A DNA stretch of 64,000 nt from Rhizobiales bacterium UBA3584 (GTDB taxonomy: Bacteria; Pseudomonadota; Alphaproteobacteria; Rhizobiales; Devosiaceae), in the NCBI GenBank assembly GCA_002375765.1, contig DFMV01000018.1, positions 27,650-91,649 on the forward strand. Reading direction: 5' to 3'. Below, piece by piece: positions 45,125 through 52,812 of this stretch; position 1 is the stretch's first letter, and every line of letters starts with the position of its first letter. The notes below the pieces were generated by a model. That model was not told the origin of the DNA, searched no databases, and was given only the letters and a program-made list of their open reading frames with translations. The translations under genes and the position numbers were made by a program.

Positions 45125-45280
45125 CTCTGGTCCTTTTCGATGGGCCAGAGTCTATTTCAAACTGGATTAGGTCCGTGGGGCAACGTCACACTCTATGCCT
45201 AGGGCGATAACCTACCAGTAAGAGATATTTATTAACGTCACTCGAACTGGAGCAACGAATCAAAAGCTAGATTACGCGTT

Positions 45281-45871
45281 GTGGGCTCGAATATAGCTCA
45301 TGAATGCGGAAGCCGAGCCACTCCAACCGCTTTTCAGAGTGGAACTCCGAGGGACAAAGGCTCGACTGATGAGCAGAAAGACCAGAACGCTGTGGCTGGC
45401 AAAGCACCTCAAAACATCAAATTGCCTTTCGAGCAAAGTGTCGGCTACCAAGCTCGCCTTACTCATCGGCTTATACAGCGGCTCCTCCACCAGAAGATTG
45501 CGCCGTATGGGGTAACACCTGGCATGTGGTATTTTCTACGCGCCTTGTGGCACAAGGACGGGCAAACTCAGCGAGAATTGTCCCTTTTGGTCGGCACTAT
45601 GGAGCCGACGACATTGAGCGCAATCAGAACGATGGAAGCTTCTGGATTAGTTCAGAGAAAGCGAAACGACGAGGACCGACGAAAAATAAATGTCTTTTTG
45701 ACCGGTCGCGGACGCGAGTTGGAAAATATCCTTATGCCACTTGCGAAGGAGGTCGTAGATGCATCTGTTGAAGGTTTCTCCATCAATGAACGTGGTCTCT
45801 TGCTTCAATATTTGAAATCAATTCAAAATAATATTTTGAAGCACCTCGACGAAGACGTCCATCTGGGTTAA
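45281..45871 (+). CDS. MarR family transcriptional regulator
   Basis: Up to 196 residues from a GTG at 45281; the MarR domain itself spans about residues 50-190, so the true start may be an internal GTG (45392). The winged HTH is visible: LTHRLIQRLLHQKIAPYGVTPGMWYFLRALWHKDGQTQRELSLLVGTMEPTTLSAIRTMEASGLVQRKRNDEDRRKINVFLTGRGREL. The gene is clearly more AT-rich than its neighbours. It is the only regulator gene in the catabolic cluster and so the best candidate to bind the shared TTAGCTTCCTAA-type sites. Confidence 0.88.
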   Translation: MGSNIAHECGSRATPTAFQSGTPRDKGSTDEQKDQNAVAGKAPQNIKLPFEQSVGYQARLTHRLIQRLLHQKIAPYGVTPGMWYFLRALWHKDGQTQRELSLLVGTMEPTTLSAIRTMEASGLVQRKRNDEDRRKINVFLTGRGRELENILMPLAKEVVDASVEGFSINERGLLLQYLKSIQNNILKHLDEDVHLG

Positions 45872-45904
45872 CATCCCACTCTTGGCCTCCACCGCTCCCG
45901 AAGC

Positions 45905-46354
45905 TTACGGCGGACTGATTGTCCTCACAAATTCCTCGATCGACATGACCTCACGCGGGGGTATATCCTCGATTTCAGGCCCAGGATCGACGTCGTAGCT
46001 GAGCGTATCGCCATCCCAGAACCACCAATAGGCCACGTTCTCCCGCTTGCCCTCATGTTTGTCGAGTATCGACATCTTGAACTTGGGGAAAGCCTTCAGC
46101 GCGTCCGGTACGGGAGCGTTGCCCATCAGGCGCGCAGAAACGGATCCCATGTCGACGGCTGCGGCCAAGGGGATCATGGCGATAAAGCGCGTATCGAGCC
46201 TGGCAAGGGTGGCCGCATCCGCGCCCTGTTCGTATGGTCCGGCAAGAGCCCGCACCACCTCGGGGTAGGAGGGATGATTGTGGGTAACCTGGACATAGGC
46301 ATGTCCACGCGGTGTTTCGACTTCGACTATGTCGCCTGGCACAAATTTCGTCAT
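45905..46354 (-). CDS. Conserved-looking hypothetical protein in the phthalate-type operon
   Basis: 149 residues, soluble, no signal peptide. The N-terminus is beta-rich (KFVPGDIVEVETPRGHAYVQVTHNHPSYPEVVRALAGPYEQG), reminiscent of small SH3-like or Imm26-like folds but not assignable. The C-terminus is acidic (YWWFWDGDTLSYDVDPGPEIEDIPP). It starts 3 bp after the decarboxylase-like gene, so it is co-expressed with the pathway enzymes. I do not recognise its family; an accessory, sensing or enzyme-stabilising role is possible but unproven. Confidence 0.65.
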   Translation of the reverse strand: MTKFVPGDIVEVETPRGHAYVQVTHNHPSYPEVVRALAGPYEQGADAATLARLDTRFIAMIPLAAAVDMGSVSARLMGNAPVPDALKAFPKFKMSILDKHEGKRENVAYWWFWDGDTLSYDVDPGPEIEDIPPREVMSIEEFVRTISPP

Positions 46355-46357
46355 GGT

Positions 46358-47350
46358 TCAGAGACTGAAGCTTTCTAGGGTCGCAGGGTGAAAGAGCTCG
46401 TTCACATCGACCTTTCGGGGAGAGAGCCCCTGCTCATAGTGATAGCCGAGAAACGTCTCGAGGACCTTTCTGTTCTGATCGACGCCGTAGGACCATATAT
46501 CGTTGCCCATCAGGTTGCGAGCGCGACGAAGATTGTCTTCGACGAACGGCATGGTGACCTTCGTTGCAGAAGTATCCGCCAGCGCAGCATCCGACATCGC
46601 CTTCGAGCGGGTGAAAGCCTTCAGCAGTGCTCCCGGCAGCCACGGATGCTCGTCTGCCAGACGGCGCCGCACACCCAGAACGTGCATGATGGGGAAGACG
46701 GCGGTGCGCCTGAAATAGTCCTCGGCCGCGCCGATCGAGTCGGTGAACAGGCGCCCCACATGCGGGTGTTCCTCGTCGTAGCACAGAGGCGCGCGCGGCC
46801 CTATGAACCCGTCTATCTCGCCAGCGGCAAGCATGGCGTTCAGCGTGGCGCCCTGAGGGGCTTCCTCGACCTTCACGTTCGGCGGCAGGTCGACCTTGAT
46901 CTTTTCGGGACGCCCCGCCGTATTCATGCCGCCGCGGACCCAGACGATGTCCTCGGCGCCGAGGCCGTACTCGTCCTTGAGAATTCCACGCACCCAGACA
47001 TTGGCCGATAGCTGGTATTCCGCGATTCCGATACGGCGTCCGCGAAGGTCCGCCGGCGTGGAAATGCCCTTGTCGGTGCGGATGTATATGGACGTGTGGC
47101 GGAACGCACGCGAGAGGAATATGGGAACCGCAACATAATGGGGCTCTCCGCGCGCGACCGAGATCGAATAGGAAGAGAGCGAAAGCTCGCTGATGTCGAA
47201 CGCCTGGTGCCGGAATGCCCTGAAGAACATCTCCTCGGGCGAAAGCAGCATGCAGACCGGATCGACCCCGTCGATCTTCACCCGGCCGTCATAGATCGGC
47301 CGGGTCCGGTCGTAATCACCCATGGCAAGCGATAGATTGAGATTGCTCAT
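46358..47350 (-). CDS. pht5: 4,5-dihydroxyphthalate decarboxylase family protein
   Basis: 330 residues beginning LSLAMGDYDRTRPIYDGRVKIDGVDP, very like the start of Pseudomonas Pht5. The fold is that of periplasmic binding proteins (NitT/TauA-like), but there is no signal peptide, as expected for the cytoplasmic decarboxylase group. Further landmarks are FDISELSLSSY, GRRIGIAEYQLSANVWVRGILKDEYG and NLMGNDIWSYGVDQNRKVLETFLGYHYEQGLSPR. It would convert 4,5-dihydroxyphthalate to protocatechuate. Annotation as an ABC binding protein is the common alternative. Confidence 0.8.
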   Translation of the reverse strand: MSNLNLSLAMGDYDRTRPIYDGRVKIDGVDPVCMLLSPEEMFFRAFRHQAFDISELSLSSYSISVARGEPHYVAVPIFLSRAFRHTSIYIRTDKGISTPADLRGRRIGIAEYQLSANVWVRGILKDEYGLGAEDIVWVRGGMNTAGRPEKIKVDLPPNVKVEEAPQGATLNAMLAAGEIDGFIGPRAPLCYDEEHPHVGRLFTDSIGAAEDYFRRTAVFPIMHVLGVRRRLADEHPWLPGALLKAFTRSKAMSDAALADTSATKVTMPFVEDNLRRARNLMGNDIWSYGVDQNRKVLETFLGYHYEQGLSPRKVDVNELFHPATLESFSL

Positions 47351-47367
47351 TTATTCTCCCCTCATTG

Positions 47368-48564
47368 TTATACGGGCACCTGCTCGACGAGGTCGACGAA
47401 AGTCCCTGTCTCTGCGGAACGGATGATGGCGTGGCAAGCTTCAAGGCTCGCCAGACCCCATCTGGCGGACTGTACGGCCGGATGTCCGTGCCGGACGGTC
47501 TGGACCAGCGCATCGATGACTTCGGTGCGCGCTGTCTCGAACGTCGGCGCGGGCACGAATTTCTGTTCAAAGTCGCCATAAACGTGCAATCCAGAGGGAA
47601 CCAGGCGAATGTCCCCGCGATCGCACAGCACAACGATCGGTCCGAAATGTTCATACTGGTCCGCCGGCTTGGGTGCGTCGCCGGCACCGTATGTACGGGT
47701 CGTCTTGAGCGCAGCTTCCTGCTGCGCATCGAGCACCGTCGCCAGCGTCCTGCGCGCCGCGCCATAGCCCTGGGGCGATTTCCGTTGCCCGAGCTCTCCG
47801 ATCCCGTCCATCCAGATGTCGCTGTCGAAATGCGCGTAACCCGAATATGTGAAGGTCGCGAAGCACCCGTTTTGAAAGCTCATCAAAGCGCTGTATGCGC
47901 CTTCGGTGGGACGATCGGGGTCCCAGGCGCCGGTCATCGCCGCCAGCCGGGTCCCCACGCCTCCGGCGAGGAACCTCACGACATCGATCTGGTGCACGCC
48001 CTGGCTGAAAATGACACCCCCGCCCTCGTTCGTGCGCAATTCTTCCGGCCGCCGGGGCCGATAGAGAAAATCGGTGTAGTTGAAGGCCTGAATCATGCGA
48101 ACCCGGCCAAGCTCGCCGCTGCGAATCAGATCCCCTGCCTGTTGCACGGGGCGATCGAAGCTGTGGCTGGGGCCGACGATCACATCGACGCCCGCTTTCT
48201 CCGCCGCCTCGACGATGCGCCGTCCATCCGCCATTTCCACGGCCAAGGGCTTGTCGAGCAAGATATGTTTGCCGGCCGCGGCGGCGGCTACCGCGTGGTC
48301 GGCATGCATCTGGTGCGGCGTGGCGATGTACACCGCTTCCACCTCGGGATCGGCGCAGAGTCCCTCCACATTCTCGTAGACGCGGCCGCCGAATTCCGCC
48401 TGAAAAGCACGCCGCGAGGCTTCCCGCGGCGCACAGGCGGCCACGAGGCGGACACGGGAATCCGAGCGGAAGGCGGGCAGCATGAGCATGAACGCCCGCC
48501 CCAGCCCTATAACGCCCAATCGGACGGGATTCGAAATTGCTCGGGAATCAGAGGTCAACGACAA
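47368..48564 (-). CDS. pht4: Gfo/Idh/MocA family dehydrogenase, dihydrodihydroxyphthalate dehydrogenase-like
   Basis: 398 residues. NAD(P)-binding N-terminus LGVIGLGRAFMLMLPAF (about 15-31), AVYIATPHQMHADHAVAAAAAGKHILLDKPLA with the family's EKP-like DKP lysine, and the substrate half with GGGVIFSQGVHQIDVVRFLAGG. In the 4,5-phthalate pathway a protein of this family (Pht4) oxidises the cis-dihydrodiol to 4,5-dihydroxyphthalate. Here it lies between the reductase gene (17-bp overlap) and the decarboxylase-like gene, which supports that role. Confidence 0.82.
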   Translation of the reverse strand: MSLTSDSRAISNPVRLGVIGLGRAFMLMLPAFRSDSRVRLVAACAPREASRRAFQAEFGGRVYENVEGLCADPEVEAVYIATPHQMHADHAVAAAAAGKHILLDKPLAVEMADGRRIVEAAEKAGVDVIVGPSHSFDRPVQQAGDLIRSGELGRVRMIQAFNYTDFLYRPRRPEELRTNEGGGVIFSQGVHQIDVVRFLAGGVGTRLAAMTGAWDPDRPTEGAYSALMSFQNGCFATFTYSGYAHFDSDIWMDGIGELGQRKSPQGYGAARRTLATVLDAQQEAALKTTRTYGAGDAPKPADQYEHFGPIVVLCDRGDIRLVPSGLHVYGDFEQKFVPAPTFETARTEVIDALVQTVRHGHPAVQSARWGLASLEACHAIIRSAETGTFVDLVEQVPV

Positions 48565-49528
48565 GATTCCCGCTCTTTGCCCGGGACACGCAGATCATGA
48601 TTGTGTTGTCCTTCTCCTCATCCATGAGCACCATGTCGCGATGGTCGACATCGCCGGCAAGAAGCCGGGTCTTGCATGAGCCGCAGGTTCCGCTTTCGCA
48701 GGAGCTGACGGTCCGCACACCGGCGTCGCGTACGGCCTCGAGTATGGAACGATCGGCAGGAACGTGCACCGTCTTGCCCGACTTGGCCAATTCCACATCG
48801 AAAGCCACGTCGTCGGGGCGGACGATGTCGACGGGTTTGAAATCCTCGAAATGGACACGTCCCTCGGGCCAATGGCCCGAAATCGCCTTGATCTCCTCCA
48901 TGAGCGGCTTCGGCCCGCAGCAATAGACATGCGTCGGCTGGGGCGTCTCGAAATGATCCCAGAAATCGTAGATTCGCTCGAGATCGCCCTCGTCGTGATG
49001 GACGATCATCCGGTCGCCGAAGGCGTCGCGCATTTCGGCCAGATAGGCGGCATCCTGCGGGCTGCGGCTCACATAGATTATCCGGAACGGCTTGTCCTGC
49101 TCCTTGAGACGCTTGGCCATTGCATAGATCGGCGTAACGCCGATGCCGCCAGCGATCAGGAGATAGTCGGGCGCGGGACCGAGAGAAAACTCGTTCTCGG
49201 GAGGAGCGACCCGGAGCTTGTTCCCTTCAGCGACCTCATCATGCATCGATTGGGAGCCTCCGCGCGATTCCGGCTCCCGTTTGACCGCGATCGTATAGGT
49301 GTTCGCCTCGCCGCCGACGAGCGAATAGCGGCGCATCGCCCCCGAAGGGGTTTCCACGGTTATGTGGGCGCCCGGGCCGTACTCGGGCAAGCTGCCCCCC
49401 TCCTCCGGCTTGAGCACGAACTCCACGATACTCGGCGTCAATTCGCGGCGCGAACTCACGGTCATCGTGATAAGATCGTCGTCGGTTATGATCACGGGAA
49501 AACCATCCAGCTTGCTTTTTCCGTTCAC
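48548..49528 (-). CDS. pht2: Phthalate-dioxygenase-type reductase (FMN, NAD, plant-type 2Fe-2S)
   Basis: Up to 326 residues. Order of domains: FMN/ferredoxin-reductase barrel (YGPGAHITVETPSGAMRRYSLVG, about 50-75), NAD-binding domain (LIAGGIGVTPIYAMAKRLKEQ, YCCGPKPLM), and C-terminal 2Fe-2S ferredoxin (SCESGTCGSCKTRLLAGDVDHRD). It passes NADH electrons to the Rieske oxygenase encoded divergently. The GTG at 49528 has no ribosome site and abuts the operator; conserved sequence begins near TMTVSSRREL, so the ATG at 49465 may be the true start. Confidence 0.9.
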   Translation of the reverse strand: MNGKSKLDGFPVIITDDDLITMTVSSRRELTPSIVEFVLKPEEGGSLPEYGPGAHITVETPSGAMRRYSLVGGEANTYTIAVKREPESRGGSQSMHDEVAEGNKLRVAPPENEFSLGPAPDYLLIAGGIGVTPIYAMAKRLKEQDKPFRIIYVSRSPQDAAYLAEMRDAFGDRMIVHHDEGDLERIYDFWDHFETPQPTHVYCCGPKPLMEEIKAISGHWPEGRVHFEDFKPVDIVRPDDVAFDVELAKSGKTVHVPADRSILEAVRDAGVRTVSSCESGTCGSCKTRLLAGDVDHRDMVLMDEEKDNTIMICVSRAKSGNLVVDL

Positions 49529-49605
49529 TTAGCTACCTAACTAATTTCTGTCAATGCCTAGACTTCGCAATTGAGATGCACTAAACTCTTAGCTTCCTAA
49601 CTTAA
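49529..49605. promoter_or_regulatory. Divergent promoter with two operator-like repeats (oxygenase/reductase)
   Basis: TTAGCTACCTAACTAA (49529-49544) and TTAGCTTCCTAACTTA (49589-49604) are direct repeats exactly 60 bp apart, one near each divergent gene. On the minus strand a TTGACA (49554-49549) stands just outside the first repeat and would place the -10 at about 49531-49526, over the annotated GTG. The same 12-mer family occurs before the TRAP genes and the secreted hydrolase. Confidence 0.65.
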
Positions 49606-49620
49606 TGAGGGATGGAGACG

Positions 49621-50901
49621 ATGCTTACTTCCGAAGAAAACGATCTTTTGTGTCGGGTATCGAACAACGCCCCGATGGGACGCCTGATGCGCCAGCACTG
49701 GACACCGGTCTGCCTTATCGAGGAGGTCGCCGAGCCGGATGGCACCCCGTTGCTGGTCGAGGCACTCGGGGAGAGGTACGTCGCCTTTCGCGACACCAAT
49801 GGCCGCGTGGGACTTCTCGATGAGCTGTGTCCGCACCGGCGTGCCTCGCTCGTATTCGGACGCAATGAGGAGTGCGGTTTGCGCTGCCTCTATCACGGCT
49901 GGAAAATGGATGTGGACGGCAAGGTCATCGCCATGTCGTCGGAGCCGGAAGGCAGTCCCCTCCTCAACAAGGTGAGCCACCGCGCCTATCCCGTCAAGGA
50001 ATGGGGCGGATTCGTCTGGGCCTGGTTCGGCGACAAGGAAGATGTTCCTGAATTCGACCCGCCCGCCTTTGCTCCTACCGTGGATACGCCTTTGGCAATC
50101 CTGAAGATTCGTGTTCCTGCGAACTGGGCGCAGATTCACGAAGGCCAGATCGACAGCGCGCATTCCTCGAGCCTGCACTCCTCCGATATGGTGCCGGCCA
50201 GGGTCGAGGGCGCCGCAGCCGACGACAAGTCGTGGTATCGCCCCTCGACGGACAAGTCGCCGCGCATGCAGACGCAGACGACGAGCTACGGGTTCCACTA
50301 CGCGGCGATCCGCAAGCCGATCAAGAATGCAGCCACGCATGACTACCTGCGCATCACCGAGTTCATTGCGCCATATTACTCGCTGATTCCACCCAACAGC
50401 TCCTACAATGTCGCCAGCGTCATCGTCCCTGTCGACGACGAGACCACGCATTTCCACTTCATCGCGTGGGGTGGCACGGCATGCCCCACCACCGAGGAGT
50501 GGCGCAAGTTCAACCATGCGGAGAAGGGAGTCGATCTGGACGAGAAATGGCGCTCGCGCCGCACGCTGGAGAACAACTTCCTCCAGGATCGCGAGCTGAT
50601 GAAGCAGGGCAACTTCACCGGCGTTCTGGGCATTCCCAATCAGGACATCGTCATGTGGGTTTCCATGGGGCCGATCGTCGATCGCACCAACGATATCCTC
50701 GGGGCATCCGATCTCGCCATCGTCGAGTTCCGTCGTCTGATGGTCGATGCTGCGCGGAAGGTCGCCGAAGGCGGCAAGGCCATCGGCACTGAAGAGCCCC
50801 GGCTGCCGCATTCGCGGATCATGTCGCGCGAGGGCGTGTTCCCCAAAACGACTGATTGGCGCACTCTCGTCAATCATAATGAAATGGTCGCGGCCGAATA
50901 A
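49621..50901 (+). CDS. pht3: Rieske aromatic oxygenase, phthalate 4,5-dioxygenase-like
   Basis: 426 residues from the ATG at 49621; the ATG three codons earlier is too close to the GAGGG ribosome site. The Rieske 2Fe-2S motif is CPHRRASLVFGRNEECGLRCLYHGW (C-x-H ... C-x2-H). The mononuclear iron site is NWAQIHEGQIDSAHSSSLHSSD with the two histidines and preceding acid that bridges subunits. The alpha-only form (no beta subunit gene nearby), length and N-terminus fit the phthalate 4,5-dioxygenase group. Expected reaction: phthalate plus O2 to the cis-4,5-dihydrodiol. The precise aromatic acid is inferred from the neighbours. Confidence 0.87.
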   Translation: MLTSEENDLLCRVSNNAPMGRLMRQHWTPVCLIEEVAEPDGTPLLVEALGERYVAFRDTNGRVGLLDELCPHRRASLVFGRNEECGLRCLYHGWKMDVDGKVIAMSSEPEGSPLLNKVSHRAYPVKEWGGFVWAWFGDKEDVPEFDPPAFAPTVDTPLAILKIRVPANWAQIHEGQIDSAHSSSLHSSDMVPARVEGAAADDKSWYRPSTDKSPRMQTQTTSYGFHYAAIRKPIKNAATHDYLRITEFIAPYYSLIPPNSSYNVASVIVPVDDETTHFHFIAWGGTACPTTEEWRKFNHAEKGVDLDEKWRSRRTLENNFLQDRELMKQGNFTGVLGIPNQDIVMWVSMGPIVDRTNDILGASDLAIVEFRRLMVDAARKVAEGGKAIGTEEPRLPHSRIMSREGVFPKTTDWRTLVNHNEMVAAE

Positions 50902-50923
50902 GCCGCCCATCCCTGCCTCAAAA

Positions 50924-50954
50924 AGACCTTTCGGCCCGCGCGGCCGAAAGGTCT
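50924..50954 (+). terminator. Strong hairpin after the oxygenase gene
   Basis: AGACCTTTCGGCC (50924-50936) and GGCCGAAAGGTCT (50942-50954) form a perfect 13-bp stem with a 5-base loop, 22 bp after the oxygenase stop. No T-tract follows, so it may work as an RNA-stabilising 3' end or a terminator. The following 300 bp (to 51,250) contain no gene I can support. Confidence 0.7.
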
Positions 50955-51256
50955 GCTGGCATGTCGCAGCCTTGCGATTTGTAACGACATATCTGCAAGC
51001 CGGCAGCTCTCCTCCCGCCACGACAGGAACGCAACCGCCCTTCCCGCCACATTTCTCGTTTCCTCGCGCACAGCCCGATGGAAGCGGACCGCTTCCCCTC
51101 ACAATCCCGGTTCATGCGGAACCCCGGGCCGAAGTTAGGCAAAAGCGAAGGCCGCAGGAGCGAAAGATGGACGAGGCCGATTCTGCCAATCCAGAACAGC
51201 TCCATGAAGGCGATCGCCCAGAGTTCCCTTGCCTCGGAATTCGGCCAACGGGTGGC

Positions 51257-51290
51257 TTGACACATATAACTAAGTAAGCAAACTAATTAA
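51257..51290 (+). promoter_or_regulatory. Promoter with operator-like site before the TRAP genes
   Basis: A -35 TTGACA at 51257-51262 is followed by the site at 51271-51286, whose complement reads TTAGTTTGCTTACTTA, 13 of 16 identical to the operator at 49589-49604. It lies where the spacer and -10 region would be, a typical position for a repressor. The transcript would cover the broken gene at 51356 and then the TAXI-TRAP genes. Confidence 0.6.
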
Positions 51291-51355
51291 ATTGGCGCGA
51301 GGGGGGGGAACGCCGATCTGATCGTCACAGACCACTTCCGGAGGAGGGAAGTTCC

Positions 51356-51694
51356 ATGTTGAATTTCAATTAATCGACAGCGCGGCGCCGGTGGAATGTC
51401 TTCACGGGCCTGCTGCTGGCAGCGTCCAGCCTGGTGCCTCTGGCCGCCACCGCCCAGGACCTGATCGAGTTCGATCAATGGCGACCGGGAGGTCGGGGCC
51501 TACAATCGCACATGGGTTCCAGGCGAATAATGCGAGACGCCCCCTTCTCTCCTTGTCGGCTCCGGGAGCCGGCAAGGACTGTGTCGAGACCCATGAGTCT
51601 TGGCTGCGTTGGCCTTATACACCCCCCCGGGGCGCATCACGGCCGGACCGCGGCGGATTTTGAAACCATCGCGCTTGACTGCTTAGGGAACTAA
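51356..51694 (+). pseudogene. Broken gene with signal peptide and early in-frame stop
   Basis: An ATG at 51356 follows a very good ribosome site (GGAGGAGGG), but the sixth codon is TAA (51371-51373). In the same frame directly after it comes a textbook signal peptide (RRRWNVFTGLLLAASSLVPL, then AATAQD), so this was the start of an exported protein, perhaps another binding protein. Beyond about codon 45 the frame no longer looks like protein and stops at 51694. A near-perfect hairpin (CCTTGTCGGCTCC / GGAGCCGGCAAGG) lies at about 51,552-51,579. Confidence 0.6.
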
Positions 51695-51781
51695 CCATAA
51701 CGTTGATCCTGCCGGCCGCGGAGCGGAGCTATCCGGCAGCGAGATTTCTGCAAAAGCTCAGATTTCCAATGGGAGGAACAG

Positions 51782-52777
51782 ATGCCATTATCGCGAATTA
51801 CCCTGACCGGACTATCCCTCGCCTTTATCGTGGCGCCGGTGCTGCCGGCGACTGCGCAGTCGCTCAATCTCACACTCGCGGGCGCCAGCCCCGGAGGACT
51901 TTGGACGCTTCTTGGCGCGGGTCTAGATGCCGTCGTGAAGGCAAACGATCCAAACTCGACGATTACCTACCAGACTACCGGCGGCGGATTTGCCAATGCC
52001 GCTATGATCAGCGAAGGAAGGGCCGAAATCGGACTTATCCACGACGCCGAGCTTGCTATCGCGGCACAGGGTGGCGAGCCCTTCAGTGCGCCGATCGAAA
52101 ATCTACGCACGATCGGCTACCTTTACGACTGGGCACCCATGCAGTTCGTCACGACGCGCAGCTTTGCCGAAGAGCATGAAGTCGATTCCGTGGACGATTT
52201 TGCTGCCGCGCAGGTTCCGGTGCGTATGACAGTAAACAGAGCCGGCAATATCACCGGCCAGATTGCGTCTGCCATCATGGCGGCGGCGGGCGCCGACGAC
52301 GAAGCGATCGCCCAATGGGGCGGAGCAGTCGTTCAGGCCGGTTCGTCCGAGCAGGCCGGCCTGCTCCAGAACGGTCGTGTCGATCTCTACGCGAACGGTG
52401 TTTTCGTCGGTCACAGCTCCATCCGGGAAATCGAGAACGCACTCGACATCAAACTGCTGAGCATTCCGGCCGATGTCAGGGCGCAGATCGCCGAGGAATT
52501 CTCGATCGCCGAGTTCACGATTCCCGCCGATTCCTATGAGAACCAGCCCGAAGCCATCGAGACCCTGGCTCTGGGTGCCGTTCTGATCGCCAGCGCGGAG
52601 ATGAGCGAGGAAGATGCCTACACGCTGACCAAGGCGCTGATCGACAATCTCGACTCAATACGCTCGGTCCATCCGGCAATGGCCGACCTGGACACCACGC
52701 TGCTCACTCGGGAGACCGCAGTGCCGTACCACGATGGCGCCCTGCGGGCATACCAGGAAGCGGGCCTGATCGAATAG
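51782..52777 (+). CDS. TAXI family TRAP transporter solute-binding protein
   Basis: 331 residues with a signal peptide (about 1-25, ending ATAQS). TAXI landmarks: LTLAGASPGGLWTLLGAGLDAVVKANDPNSTITYQTTGGGFANAAMISEGRAEIGLIHDAELA, and a C-terminal domain with LLSIPADVRAQIAEEF and YHDGALRAYQEAGL. It captures a carboxylate-type solute in the periplasm for the fused permease encoded 35 bp downstream. The neighbouring aromatic-acid enzymes suggest phthalate or a related aromatic carboxylate as ligand (inference). Confidence 0.88.
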   Translation: MPLSRITLTGLSLAFIVAPVLPATAQSLNLTLAGASPGGLWTLLGAGLDAVVKANDPNSTITYQTTGGGFANAAMISEGRAEIGLIHDAELAIAAQGGEPFSAPIENLRTIGYLYDWAPMQFVTTRSFAEEHEVDSVDDFAAAQVPVRMTVNRAGNITGQIASAIMAAAGADDEAIAQWGGAVVQAGSSEQAGLLQNGRVDLYANGVFVGHSSIREIENALDIKLLSIPADVRAQIAEEFSIAEFTIPADSYENQPEAIETLALGAVLIASAEMSEEDAYTLTKALIDNLDSIRSVHPAMADLDTTLLTRETAVPYHDGALRAYQEAGLIE

Positions 52778-52812
52778 TTTCCGTTTCCAAGAACAACCGG
52801 AGGAGTGGGTAA

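Larger units (their letters stand above)
42569..45182 (-). mobile_element. IS3-family element interrupted by an IS110 element
   Basis: Imperfect terminal inverted repeats are visible: the left end read inward (TGCCCCCATCTTTTATCCAG at 42569) matches the complement of the right end (GGATTAGGTCCGTGGGGCA, ending 45182), and both share an inner GAGTCTA. The ends are TG...CA, and a 4-bp direct repeat ACGT flanks it (42565-42568 and 45183-45186). Removing the inserted IS110 leaves about 1.26 kb, normal for IS3. OrfA and OrfB lie on the minus strand on either side of the insertion, so this copy cannot make its transposase. Confidence 0.85.

Noticed and set aside
46358..47350. Periplasmic ABC-transporter binding protein
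   Set aside because: No signal peptide and no permease or ATPase gene nearby; the N-terminus and operon context match the Pht5 decarboxylase group better.
47365..48600. 411-codon plus-strand frame opposite the Gfo/Idh/MocA gene
   Set aside because: The minus-strand dehydrogenase has NAD-binding and DKP motifs; the plus frame has none.
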